The notes beneath the pieces were generated by a model. The model was not told where the DNA came from and made no database searches. It saw only the letters and a list, made by a program, of their open reading frames with translations. 14,013 nt of DNA, taken from positions 1 through 14,013 of the forward strand of contig JAGIAB010000040.1 of the NCBI GenBank assembly GCA_017745135.1, read 5' to 3'. The position numbers and the translations under genes were made by a program. The first letter of the stretch is position 1; each line of letters opens with the position of its first letter. This DNA is from Flavisolibacter sp. Its GTDB lineage: Bacteria; Bacteroidota; Bacteroidia; Chitinophagales; Chitinophagaceae. Of the stretch, positions 6,558 through 14,013 are shown in pieces.

Positions 6558-6589
6558 AAAGGGTGATTCCTTTATCTCTTTCACTCTTT
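6558..6589 (+). promoter_or_regulatory. Hairpin in the atpA leader
   Basis: AAAGGGTGA (6558-6566) pairs with TCACTCTTT (6581-6589) through nine pairs including one G-T, around a 14-base loop. AAAGAGA (6542-6548) can pair with TCTCTTT (6575-6581) in a crossing arrangement, so either one fold or the other, or a pseudoknot, is possible. No clear T-run follows. A function in atpA expression is only a suggestion. Confidence 0.3.
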
Positions 6590-6632
6590 ATCCTCTTAAC
6601 CCAAACAAAAACAGACAATATTTAATTATACA

Positions 6633-6653
6633 TTTTAATTTTTAATTCTGATT
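6633..6653 (+). repeat. AT-rich 7-base units abutting the atpA start
   Basis: TTTTAAT, TTTTAAT and TCTGATT occur in tandem and are followed by T and the atpA ATG at 6655. The period and placement match the heptads in front of atpF (5014-5041). No Shine-Dalgarno-like purine run is seen between them and the start codon. Confidence 0.6.
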
Positions 6654-6654
6654 T

Positions 6655-8232
6655 ATGCCAGAAATAAAACCAGATGAAATAAGTGCCATTCTTCGTCAGC
6701 AGTTAAGCGGATTTAATACCGGTGCTGACCTGGAAGAAGTAGGAACTGTACTGCAGATCGGTGATGGTATTGCCCGTGTTTACGGATTGGGTAATGTTCG
6801 TGCCGGAGAACTCGTTGAATTTGAAAACGGTGTTCAGGGTATTGCCCTGAACCTTGAAGAAGATAATGTGGGTGCGGTGTTGATGGGAGAGACAGGTAAA
6901 TTACAGGAAGGTTCTAAAGTTCGCCGCACTGGTCAAATTGCTTCCATCAAGGTTGGTGAAGGAATGGTTGGCCGTGTAGTAAACACTTTAGGTGACCCTA
7001 TCGATGGTAAAGGACCCATTGCAGGAGAACGTTACGAAATGCCACTGGAAAGAAAAGCCCCTGGTGTAATCTTCCGTGAGCCCGTAAAGGAACCTTTGCA
7101 AACAGGTATCAAAGCCATCGATGCCATGATCCCGATCGGTCGTGGTCAACGTGAGCTGGTGATCGGCGACCGCCAAACCGGTAAGTCGGCGATTTGTATC
7201 GATACCATTATCAATCAAAAAGAATTTTACGAAGCAGGTAAGCCTGTTTATTGTATCTATGTTGCCATCGGGCAAAAAGCATCTACCATTGCAGGTGTGA
7301 TGAAGACTTTGCAGGATGCCGGTGCGATGGATTACACGATCATTGTTGCAGCATCTGCATCTGACCCGGCTCCATTGCAGTTCTATGCTCCGTTTGCCGG
7401 TGCTGCTATTGGAGAATTTTTCCGTGATACCGGAAGACCTGCATTGATCATTTATGATGACCTTTCCAAACAGGCCGTAGCTTATCGTGAGGTATCGCTG
7501 TTGTTGCGTCGTCCTCCGGGTCGTGAAGCGTATCCTGGTGACGTATTCTATCTGCATAGCCGTTTGCTGGAAAGAGCAGCAAAAGTTATTGGTAACGATG
7601 CGGTGGCTAAGCAAATGAATGATTTACCGGAAAGCATTCGTCATTTGGTAAAAGGTGGCGGTTCATTAACAGCATTGCCTATTATTGAAACACAAGCCGG
7701 TGACGTATCTGCCTATATTCCAACGAACGTGATCTCAATTACCGATGGACAGATCTTCCTGGAAACAAACTTGTTTAACGCAGGTATCCGTCCGGCCATT
7801 AACGTAGGTATTTCTGTGAGCCGTGTAGGTGGTAATGCGCAGATCAAATCCATGAAAAAAGTTGCCGGTACACTGAAGCTTGACCAGGCTTTGTATCGTG
7901 AAATGGAAGCTTTCTCAAAATTCGGTGGTGATCTAGATCCTGCAACAAAATTGGTATTGGATAAAGGTGCAAGAAACGTGGAGATTTTAAAACAACCTCA
8001 ATACGCTCCCGTACCTGTGGAGAAGCAAGTTGCTATTATTTACCTGGGTACGCAAGGTTTATTGCGTGATGTGAAAGTGAGCAGGGTAAAAGAATTTGAA
8101 GAGCACTTCCTGATGGAAATGCAAAACAAATTGCCCGATGTTCTTGCTGCATTTAAACGTGGTAACTTACCTGAAGACGGATTGAAGAAGATGGTTGATC
8201 TTGCTAATGGATTGATACCACAATACAAGTAA
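6655..8232 (+). CDS. atpA: F1Fo ATP synthase subunit alpha
   Basis: Alpha alternates with beta in the F1 hexamer, holds the non-catalytic nucleotide sites and gives the arginine finger to the catalytic beta site. The 525 residues are full length: an N-terminal delta-contacting segment and beta-barrel (about 1-95), a nucleotide-binding domain (about 96-385) and a C-terminal helical domain. The P-loop GDRQTGKS is at 171-178; the arginine finger is R390 in SVSRVGGNAQIKSMK. ATG 6655 is chosen because the protein begins with the usual PEIKPDEIS-type helix. A leaderless AT-repeat precedes it. In Bacteroidota atpG normally follows within a few dozen bases; here the stop is followed by a terminator instead. 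Confidence 0.98.
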   Translation: MPEIKPDEISAILRQQLSGFNTGADLEEVGTVLQIGDGIARVYGLGNVRAGELVEFENGVQGIALNLEEDNVGAVLMGETGKLQEGSKVRRTGQIASIKVGEGMVGRVVNTLGDPIDGKGPIAGERYEMPLERKAPGVIFREPVKEPLQTGIKAIDAMIPIGRGQRELVIGDRQTGKSAICIDTIINQKEFYEAGKPVYCIYVAIGQKASTIAGVMKTLQDAGAMDYTIIVAASASDPAPLQFYAPFAGAAIGEFFRDTGRPALIIYDDLSKQAVAYREVSLLLRRPPGREAYPGDVFYLHSRLLERAAKVIGNDAVAKQMNDLPESIRHLVKGGGSLTALPIIETQAGDVSAYIPTNVISITDGQIFLETNLFNAGIRPAINVGISVSRVGGNAQIKSMKKVAGTLKLDQALYREMEAFSKFGGDLDPATKLVLDKGARNVEILKQPQYAPVPVEKQVAIIYLGTQGLLRDVKVSRVKEFEEHFLMEMQNKLPDVLAAFKRGNLPEDGLKKMVDLANGLIPQYK

Positions 8233-8251
8233 ATAATTGACATAAGAACTT

Positions 8252-8284
8252 AAAAAGCGGCTCATGCATGGAGCCGCTTTTTTT
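8252..8284 (+). terminator. Strong rho-independent terminator closing the atp locus
   Basis: AAAAAGCGGCTC (8252-8263) and GAGCCGCTTTTT (8271-8282) form a perfect 12-bp stem with a 7-base loop, running into a T-tract of seven (8278-8284). It lies 19 bases after the atpA stop. The flanking A-run would let it work on both strands. It shows that transcription is meant to end here rather than continue into atpG. Confidence 0.95.
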
Positions 8285-8906
8285 ATTGTCTTTCTCGTTG
8301 AGGTGTAAAAAATACTGGCTGGCTCCCAGAAAAAAATTTAATCTAAGTGCTTGATTTAAAATATTTATGTGGAAATTACGGTTTTGGATAAGTAAAAATT
8401 CTTACCAAAAGCTTGCATTTTGCGGAAATCCGTATTTTCTTTGAATTCGATTAGTAAATATCCTTAGAAAGATCGGTATCAAAATTCGGATCCAGGAAAA
8501 CCAGAATTACCGAACCTTTAGAAAACTAAAATTGATCCCGACTATGAAACGTTTACAATCTTCACTTAAAGGAATTACTCCCTCCTTTCTATTTCCATCA
8601 AAGGATGTACGCTTCATTACAGTTGCCGAAATGCAACCGATGTTTTCATGGCAGGTTTACATGCCAATCAACTGATAGTTTTTAAAAAGGAAAGAATAAG
8701 GTTTATTGCCGGGCATTGCTACAAACAGGAATTACAGAAATAGAACTACTACCAACATCCTACGGATTATCAGCTCGGGTCCACCTCCTCTGAAAGCTTA
8801 ATTAACTCCAAGTCCTTAAAAACAATCCTGCATATCCCATGTTAAGCCTAAAAAATCCAGGCCTAAGGAACTTGTAATTAATTAAGAACCCTATCAAAAC
8901 AAAAGA
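8285..8906 (+). other. 622-base region without a convincing gene; inverted repeats, possible decayed coding
   Basis: The region contains a structured element at 8372-8439 and a second inverted repeat near 8474-8516 (CGGT plus AATTC against GAATTACCG). A short ATG frame at 8544-8675 would give 43 residues starting MKRLQSSLKG, with no ribosome site or family match. Two overlapping frames read in a protein-like way: one stopping about 8743 contains DVFMAGLHANQLIVFKK, another ending about 8790 contains TGITEIELLPTSYGLSARV. They could be the remains of a frameshifted gene, but I cannot identify it, and neither resembles atpG. No TAnnTTTG box was found before the gene at 8907. Confidence 0.55.
8372..8439. 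repeat. Nested inverted repeats (structured non-coding element)
   Basis: An inner hairpin pairs TTTTGG-A-TAAG (8382-8392, one bulged A) with CTTACCAAAA (8401-8410) around an 8-base loop. An outer pair joins GAAATTACGG (8372-8381) with CCGTATTTTC (8430-8439), nine of ten positions matching. No T-run follows. It could be an RNA fold, a protein site or the end of a decayed element; the sequence does not decide. Confidence 0.4.
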
Positions 8907-11141
8907 ATGAAAACATCTGTACTCAAAACAATTTTTGAAATCTTTTTCAAAAAGGAAACACATCTTAGTTTTTTAGGTGTGGTTATGGCCCTGGCTGGCA
9001 TGGCCCAGACTTATACAACCCAGTCTGATGGAGACTGGAGCAGCCCGTCTACATGGGTAGGCGGTATTGTTCCTGCCACTACTATCGCTGCCGGAAAAAC
9101 GGTGGTAATTAAAAACAAAGTCACCTTTGATCAAAACAATGACCTGGTCGTTTCTGGTAAATTAAGCATCACCAACGACACCCTGGTGTTTGGATCTTCC
9201 TACGATAAAAATATCCAGGTAAATACCGGAGGATTGCTTTCAGTAAGCAACGGAGTAATTATCCAGGATATTTCTACACACAAAAGCAACTTCACTGTCA
9301 ATGGTGGTCGTGTCTCCTTCAACAAATCGGTTATTTATATTTCCAAAGGATTTTTAGGAACCAATGGCGGCAGCCGCTCTTTGATTGATACTAAAATCTA
9401 TGTTGGAAACAAATATGAGCTTGGTGGAACTTCAACAACTTCTTTTATTGATACGGTTAAGAATTCTATTATCCAGATAAGCATGTCGGGAGGTGGTGAT
9501 TTCACCATAAACAATTATGGCATCCTCAAAGTAGCGAATGCGATCATCAAAGTCGAAAATGGAAATAACTTCAGGAATACCGGAGGGGGTGCTATCTCTG
9601 TTTTAAAAGGGGCTAATAGTAACTACGGTTTTGATCTTTTGAAAGTGACCAAAGATCTTCAGAACGACGGATCGTGGAAAGCCCGTATTGATGCTGCTTG
9701 TATTAGTGGAACCATCAAGGGTAATCAAATGGCCGATATTGATTTTACACGTTCGCAGGATTGTGCTGCGAATCCCTTAATTGGCGATGCCCCCGAATTA
9801 ATATTTAAAGATCCCGTTTTGAAAAAAGGAACTGCTAATAAACAAGGTGCAGTTTATCGTTTTACAAATGTTATATCGGGTGTTGATGCCGAAATTACTC
9901 TAAAAAAGTTTTCACGTTCAGACATTCAAATGGACTTTATAGACAGAGCTGATCTGGGATGGGATAAGGCTTTTCAACCAAACTTTGGTCTTCCCGGTTT
10001 AGTTCAACCTTTTCAAAACTGGTATGTTGATTTCCAGCTAAAATTTTATCAGGCTGGTACTAATACATTGATTACAGTTCCTAAGGTTGACATGACAGCC
10101 TTAGATGTGGATGGGGACGGCGTGTCGGTTAGCGAGTATGCAGTTTTCCAAAATCCTTCCAACGTAATTTATTCAACCATTAATTACCTGACAGATCAAC
10201 CTGCCGGAAGCTTGGGACAAAACTTTACCTGTCCTGTTTGTAATCTTTTAAGTTTATTGGTTGCCTGCCCGCTTTGTGGTGGTGATGGAAAGACAGGAAT
10301 GTGGAATTTAACGGATTGCGAGGCCTGTAATGCAACTGGCCTGATATATAGTACCTGTAGTCATCCATTTGATGAAACCAATGGTGATACTCTTCAGGGG
10401 CCAGTTGAAAACTTTACCAATATTGATACCGCTGCTACGCAGGTAATGGCTACGTATCAATATACTGAAGTAAGTACAATTGATTTTAGGTATGGTGCTA
10501 AATCAGGCGCACTTGCCAGTAATGGCGCAGGTATCCGTTTGAACTCGCTTTGGTTCCGGCAATTTAGTTTGTCACCACCATCTATTTTGCCTGTGAAATT
10601 GAACAATTTCTCAGCTTTCTTAAATAATAAAGATGTAAATCTTACCTGGACGGCTAACGAAGAGAACGTAAGCCATTATGTAATTCAGCGTAGCACAGAT
10701 GGCAGAAACTATTTTGATATTGCCATTGTTTTTGCTAACAACGCATCAACTGCTTCCACTTATAAATATAAAGACATGAACGTTTCATCTTCCACCGATG
10801 CGTTGTACTATCGACTTTTGATGATTGATAACGGAAAAGAAACTGGTACTTATTCTCCTACACGAGTGATCAGGTTAGGATACGAAGCAGAGGCCTTGAA
10901 ACTTGTGACTTATCCTAACCCGGCAAAGGACCAGTTAAGAATAACTTTACCATCTGCGTGGCAAGGCAAACCAGTTATGCTTCAGTTGTATAATTCCAAT
11001 GGGATTATGGTTCAAAGTATGCAGCTAGGCAATGCAAGCCAGACAGAAACAGTGCAAGTTGGAAAATTAATTAAAGGTTTCTACCTGGTAAAAGCTGTAT
11101 TTAATGGCGAAGTTGCTGAGCAACGCATCATTAAAAACTAA
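8907..11141 (+). CDS. Type IX secreted protein with G8-like N-terminus and DnaJ-like Cys cluster
   Basis: A 744-residue protein predicted to be exported and then secreted or anchored at the surface by the type IX system. It has a signal peptide (likely cut after A33, before QTYTT), a G8-like start with GDWSSPSTWVGGIVP (42-56), beta-helix-like Gly/Asn-rich sequence to about 300, and an acidic loop DVDGDGVSVSE (400-410) that may bind calcium. A cysteine cluster follows: CPVC (442-445), CPLCGGDG (454-461), CEACNATG (471-478) and C484-x-H486, resembling the zinc-binding region of DnaJ. Next come a fibronectin-like domain starting LPVKLNNFSA (about 561-650) and the sorting domain from Y669 (YPNPAKDQLRI) to the C-terminus. 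A substrate or enzymatic role is not evident. The ATG at 8907 has no clear ribosome site. A terminator follows at 11164. Confidence 0.9.
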   Translation: MKTSVLKTIFEIFFKKETHLSFLGVVMALAGMAQTYTTQSDGDWSSPSTWVGGIVPATTIAAGKTVVIKNKVTFDQNNDLVVSGKLSITNDTLVFGSSYDKNIQVNTGGLLSVSNGVIIQDISTHKSNFTVNGGRVSFNKSVIYISKGFLGTNGGSRSLIDTKIYVGNKYELGGTSTTSFIDTVKNSIIQISMSGGGDFTINNYGILKVANAIIKVENGNNFRNTGGGAISVLKGANSNYGFDLLKVTKDLQNDGSWKARIDAACISGTIKGNQMADIDFTRSQDCAANPLIGDAPELIFKDPVLKKGTANKQGAVYRFTNVISGVDAEITLKKFSRSDIQMDFIDRADLGWDKAFQPNFGLPGLVQPFQNWYVDFQLKFYQAGTNTLITVPKVDMTALDVDGDGVSVSEYAVFQNPSNVIYSTINYLTDQPAGSLGQNFTCPVCNLLSLLVACPLCGGDGKTGMWNLTDCEACNATGLIYSTCSHPFDETNGDTLQGPVENFTNIDTAATQVMATYQYTEVSTIDFRYGAKSGALASNGAGIRLNSLWFRQFSLSPPSILPVKLNNFSAFLNNKDVNLTWTANEENVSHYVIQRSTDGRNYFDIAIVFANNASTASTYKYKDMNVSSSTDALYYRLLMIDNGKETGTYSPTRVIRLGYEAEALKLVTYPNPAKDQLRITLPSAWQGKPVMLQLYNSNGIMVQSMQLGNASQTETVQVGKLIKGFYLVKAVFNGEVAEQRIIKN

Positions 11142-11163
11142 TCCTAAATAATTAAATATGTTT

Positions 11164-11198
11164 AAAAACCGGGCTTGCAGAAGTCCGGGTTTATTTTT
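11164..11198 (+). terminator. Rho-independent terminator after the type IX secreted protein
   Basis: CCGGGCTT (11169-11176) pairs with AAGTCCGG (11181-11188), including one G-T, around the 4-base loop GCAG; after one bulged G the flanking AAA/TTT extend the stem. A T-rich tail (TTTATTTTT) follows. It starts 22 bases after the stop codon. Confidence 0.82.
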
Positions 11199-11202
11199 AA
11201 AA

Positions 11203-11234
11203 TTTGGTTTATAATATAAACTACTTTACGTTTG
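11203..11234 (+). promoter_or_regulatory. Bacteroidota promoter (TTTG, 20 bases, TACGTTTG) for the TonB receptor
   Basis: TTTG at 11203-11206 and TACGTTTG at 11227-11234 match the -33 and -7 elements of the phylum's main sigma factor, with a 20-base spacer inside the usual range. The -7 box ends 18 bases before the ATG at 11253, implying a short leader, as for atpB. It follows the preceding gene's terminator directly. Confidence 0.75.
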
Positions 11235-11252
11235 TATAAGTAACCAGCGTTT

Positions 11253-13499
11253 ATGAGAAAGATTTTTATCCTATCTGTTGTTGTTTTTATTCTTAAAACA
11301 AGCATTGCCCAAACAACAATTTTGGGTGTTGTAAGGAACAATAAGCAACCGATCAATGGTGCTACCATTGCAATAAAAGACAGCTATGATGGTGCTACCA
11401 CCGATTCAGCCGGAAAATTCCGTTTTAGAACAACAGAAAAAGGTGAGCAAATACTGGTGGTATCTGCAATCGGATATAAAACCTTTGAGCAAAAATTAAA
11501 TCTGAGCGGCACTTCTCAAGATTTTTCCATTACACTTAAGGAAGAAATTAATGAAATGAGGGCTGTGGTGATTACTGCAGGTGCTTTCGAGGCTAGTGAC
11601 AGAAAGAGAACAACGGTTTTAACTTCACTCGATATTCTTACTACAGCAAGCGCCAATGCAGATGTTACCGGCGCCATAAAAACCTTACCTGGTGCGCAAC
11701 AAATAGGTGAAGCAGAAGGTTTGTTTGTGCGTGGCGGTACAGCAGCGGAGAGCAAAATTTTTATAGATGGTACATTAGTAAATAATTTCTTTTTCACCAG
11801 CGAGCCAAATATTGCTACACGTGGACGCTTTTCTCCTTCTATTTTTAAAGGAACCGTTTTCAGCGCCGGTGGTTATTCAGCCTTGTATGGTCAAGCCTTA
11901 TCTTCTGCATTGATCCTGGAGTCGATTGATTTGCCTGATCAGAGTTCAGCCGATTTTGGCATATCGCCTATTGGTGGAAGCGCAGGTTTTCAAAAACTAT
12001 CTAAAAAGAAAACCGCTTCCTGGGGTCTTAATTATGGTTACACTAATGTTTATCTCGCATTCCAGATTTTAAAGACCAGGCCCGATTATTTTGTGATGCC
12101 CGCCTATCATACGGGTGATGCCAACTTTCGTTTCAAGACTTCTAAAACAGGTTTTTTGAAATACTATGGATACTTCAGCCAAAACAAAGTTGGTATCAGA
12201 ACATCAAGCCTGGATTCTATTGGTTATAAAGATGCCTTCCGGCTGAGAAATTTCAATATGTATCACAATCTCTCATGGAAAGAAAATTTAGGTGCGAGGT
12301 GGAAATTTAATGGAGGAGTTTCTTACACCAACAACAAAGACCATATTAAAGGAAGCAGCCAGGATGCAGATAACGATGATATAGTGTTACCAGGATTAGA
12401 ATACAAAAATTTTCAACTGGATGCGGATGGAAATTATTTTAATGCTAAAGCAGTTTTTGAAAAACGCTTCGAAGGGTTGAGTGCATTACGCTTTGGCACA
12501 GAATACAACCACAGTGACGATAGAGCAAAATATACTTTATATAACGGGCAGAAATATCCGAACACCCTAAAAGAAAACCTGTTTTCCGGTTTTGCGGAAA
12601 CCGATGTTTATCTCACAAACGATCTTGCAGCGAAACTCGGAGCAAGGATGGAACATTCCGCATTGTTAGATAAATTCAATTTTGCTCCGCGGGTTTCTTT
12701 AGCTCAAAAGTTGGGAAAGGATGGGCAGGCTTCTCTTGCTTATGGCATCTTCTATCAAAATCCCGAACGAAAATATTTGCCTTCACCAAATGAGCTTGGT
12801 TTTGCAAAAGCAACACATTACATCGCACAATACCAGACCGTAACATCGCAAACAACGTTTCGTGCAGAAATCTTCTATAAAAAATATGAAGATCTGTTAA
12901 AGACAACAGTTGTCAACAACCAGCAAATGGCAGCATCTAATACCGGTTATGGGTATGCAAAAGGATTCGAATTTTTCTGGAGAGACCGCAAGACCATCAA
13001 GAATTTTGACTACTGGATTTCCTATTCTTACCTCGATACGAAAAGAGATTTCTTAAACTATCCCGCAGAAATTCAACCCAATTTTGCCGCGAAACATACC
13101 GCCAATCTTGTACTGAAAAAATTTGTTTCAAAACTAAAAACACAATTCAATGCTAACTATGTTTTTGCTACCGGCCGTCCTTATTATAATATTCGTTACG
13201 ATGATGTAAACAGCAAATATGCCATTTATGACCAGGGTAAAACCGTTCCCTACAATAGTCTTAGTTTTAGTGTGAACTATGTGCCGAATGTATTTAAACA
13301 AGGCACTACCAAATACAATGTGTTTGTATTATCAATTACGAATGTGTTGGGCAACAAACAAGTGTTTGGTTACAATTACTCCTACAACGGAATACGCAAA
13401 GAGGCAATTGTTCCGCCTGTTAAAACTTTTATTTACCTGGGAGCATTTTTAAGTCTTGGTGTAGACAGGACACAGGATATTATCAATAACAATCTTTGA
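11253..13499 (+). CDS. TonB-dependent outer-membrane receptor with carboxypeptidase-regulatory-like domain
   Basis: A 748-residue outer-membrane transporter that imports or binds a ligand using TonB energy. The signal peptide is probably cut after A19 (TSIA before QTT). A carboxypeptidase-D-regulatory-like beta domain spans about 21-105 (TILGVVRNNKQPINGA, later SAIGYKTFEQ). The plug lies at about 112-225 with FVRGG (158-162) and IFIDG (169-173). The rest is a beta-barrel rich in alternating aromatic and polar residues, ending FIYLGAFLSLGVDR plus a short polar tail. No SusD-type lipoprotein lies beside it, so a glycan-uptake SusCD role is not supported; the substrate is unknown. It has its own promoter (11203-11234). 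A small exported protein begins 190 bases downstream. Confidence 0.93.
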   Translation: MRKIFILSVVVFILKTSIAQTTILGVVRNNKQPINGATIAIKDSYDGATTDSAGKFRFRTTEKGEQILVVSAIGYKTFEQKLNLSGTSQDFSITLKEEINEMRAVVITAGAFEASDRKRTTVLTSLDILTTASANADVTGAIKTLPGAQQIGEAEGLFVRGGTAAESKIFIDGTLVNNFFFTSEPNIATRGRFSPSIFKGTVFSAGGYSALYGQALSSALILESIDLPDQSSADFGISPIGGSAGFQKLSKKKTASWGLNYGYTNVYLAFQILKTRPDYFVMPAYHTGDANFRFKTSKTGFLKYYGYFSQNKVGIRTSSLDSIGYKDAFRLRNFNMYHNLSWKENLGARWKFNGGVSYTNNKDHIKGSSQDADNDDIVLPGLEYKNFQLDADGNYFNAKAVFEKRFEGLSALRFGTEYNHSDDRAKYTLYNGQKYPNTLKENLFSGFAETDVYLTNDLAAKLGARMEHSALLDKFNFAPRVSLAQKLGKDGQASLAYGIFYQNPERKYLPSPNELGFAKATHYIAQYQTVTSQTTFRAEIFYKKYEDLLKTTVVNNQQMAASNTGYGYAKGFEFFWRDRKTIKNFDYWISYSYLDTKRDFLNYPAEIQPNFAAKHTANLVLKKFVSKLKTQFNANYVFATGRPYYNIRYDDVNSKYAIYDQGKTVPYNSLSFSVNYVPNVFKQGTTKYNVFVLSITNVLGNKQVFGYNYSYNGIRKEAIVPPVKTFIYLGAFLSLGVDRTQDIINNNL

Positions 13500-13646
13500 A
13501 AAAAATGTATGGAGTATCGATTTATTCTAAGGGGATCGGGATCCACATCTTTGGCAAAATTGATGGGATGAGGAATTGGATTGCTGTTCCATTTTATCGG
13601 AGCTTACGTTTCAAACAGGTAACAACTCTGGTGAAAAAGAATAATG

Positions 13647-13667
13647 AAAAATTAAAAATTAAAAATC
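13647..13667 (+). repeat. AT-rich 7-base tandem repeat upstream of the last gene
   Basis: AAAAATT, AAAAATT and AAAAATC occur in tandem, ending 21 bases before the ATG at 13689. The period matches the heptads in front of atpF and atpA, and on the other strand the unit reads AATTTTT, a rotation of the TTTTTAA pattern there. Confidence 0.6.
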
Positions 13668-13688
13668 AAAACAAATAAAATCTTCGTC

Positions 13689-14013
13689 ATGAAAAAGATC
13701 GTCGTATTAATTGTATTATGCGTTGGCATGCTGGTAGCCTTTGCACAAAGCGAAAAGTATAACACTGCAATGAAAGACCGAATTGCGGTATTAGATACTA
13801 CACTGGATGTAACATCCTTAAAAGATTTATCCGCTGCATTTGAACGAATTGGCGATGCGGAGAAAACACAATGGCTTCCTTACTATTATGCTGCGTTGTC
13901 ATTAGCGAATGCGGGTAATTTTATTTATGTAAACAATCAGTCTAATCCTGCAGCACTGAAAAACCTGGATGCTCTTGCCGACAAAGCAGATCAGATGATT
14001 GCAAAGGCAGAAG
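13689..14013 (+). CDS. Exported protein of unknown function, cut by the window edge
   Basis: The first 108 codons of a gene that continues past the right edge. It starts MKKIVVLIVLCVGMLVAFA with likely signal peptidase I cleavage after A19, before QSEKYN, so the mature protein is periplasmic or surface-exposed. The visible part is helical and Ala/Leu-rich (for example WLPYYYAALSLANAGNF), which is reminiscent of tetratricopeptide-type helices, but no repeat can be proved from this length. It follows the TonB receptor by 190 bases on the same strand and may work with it; no terminator is seen between them. The ATG is chosen because it directly opens the signal peptide. Confidence 0.82.
   Translation, partial: MKKIVVLIVLCVGMLVAFAQSEKYNTAMKDRIAVLDTTLDVTSLKDLSAAFERIGDAEKTQWLPYYYAALSLANAGNFIYVNNQSNPAALKNLDALADKADQMIAKAE

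Larger units (their letters stand above)
6167..6654 (+). other. Repeat-rich 488-base spacer between atpH and atpA
   Basis: No credible gene lies here. From left to right it holds a 6-bp hairpin TCCCCT/AGGGGA (6168-6173, 6184-6189), a near-perfect palindrome (6190-6207), an imperfect inverted repeat with arms at 6328-6347 and 6460-6479, a GTTCCGTAGGAGCGGC element in its middle (6383-6398), a hairpin at 6558-6589 and AT-rich heptads up to the atpA start. Minus-strand open frames here (6321-6584 and 6373-6618) have unlikely composition and run through the repeats. I see no TAnnTTTG box that would clearly give atpA its own promoter. Confidence 0.7.

Noticed and set aside
6321..6584. Minus-strand frames of 87 and 81 residues in the atpH-atpA spacer
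   Set aside because: Cys/His/Leu-rich unlikely composition, no ribosome site, and the region is explained by inverted and dispersed repeats.
6167..8906. CRISPR array, tRNA or defence genes in the two long gaps
   Set aside because: No evenly spaced direct repeats, no cloverleaf-like sequence and no nuclease, helicase or methylase motifs were found; the gaps hold inverted repeats only.
13496..13678. 60-residue + strand frame (TTG start overlapping the TonB receptor stop; ATG at 13505)
   Set aside because: Its C-terminal end is simply a translation of the AT heptad repeat, composition is poor, and there is no family resemblance or ribosome site. More likely spacer before the gene at 13689.
11253..14013. 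SusC/SusD glycan-uptake pair
   Set aside because: Only one TonB-dependent receptor is seen; the following protein has a signal peptidase I type signal and no SusD features in the visible part.

Overview
The window looks like a chromosomal segment from a Bacteroidota bacterium, most likely Chitinophagaceae or a close relative; the family level is my inference. The evidence is a type IX secretion C-terminal sorting domain (start YPNP), a TonB-dependent receptor with an N-terminal carboxypeptidase-regulatory-like domain, lipoprotein and signal peptides cut before Q or C, promoter boxes of the TAnnTTTG type, start codons mostly lacking a clear Shine-Dalgarno, and an ATP synthase a subunit with a long signal-peptide-bearing N-terminal extension. 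All recognisable genes are on the + strand.

Layout. 1-46: possible tail of an upstream gene. 68-1843: ABC exporter half-transporter. 1882-3231: lipoprotein with two Cys-bounded repeats, followed by a terminator (3252-3279). 3350-8284: ATP synthase locus with its own -7 box, in the order atpB (a), atpE (c), atpF (b), atpH (delta), atpA (alpha), closed by a strong terminator. 8285-8906: 620 bases without a convincing gene but rich in inverted repeats. 8907-11141: large type IX secreted protein with a G8-like start and a DnaJ-like cysteine cluster, then a terminator. 11253-13499: TonB-dependent outer-membrane receptor with a good -33/-7 promoter. 13689 to the edge: start of an exported protein.

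How the genes work together. AtpB and AtpE form the proton channel and rotor, AtpF and AtpH the stator, and AtpA the non-catalytic hexamer subunits. The gamma gene (atpG), which I expect directly after atpA in this phylum, is missing; atpD and atpC are not here either, which is normal for Bacteroidota.

Most notable points. (1) atpF is broken by an apparent one-base deletion at about 5423-5427; the missing 37-codon C-terminus continues in the -1 frame, and the break sits on an in-frame A AAA AAC slippery heptamer. (2) A 488-base repeat-rich spacer separates atpH from atpA, and there is no atpG. (3) Intercistronic hairpins, one with a GNRA-type loop, lie inside the atp operon. (4) Seven-base tandem repeats directly precede several start codons. 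(5) A four-knuckle CxxC cluster resembling the DnaJ zinc domain sits inside a secreted protein. I do not see a defence system, CRISPR array, tRNA, rRNA or transposase gene.
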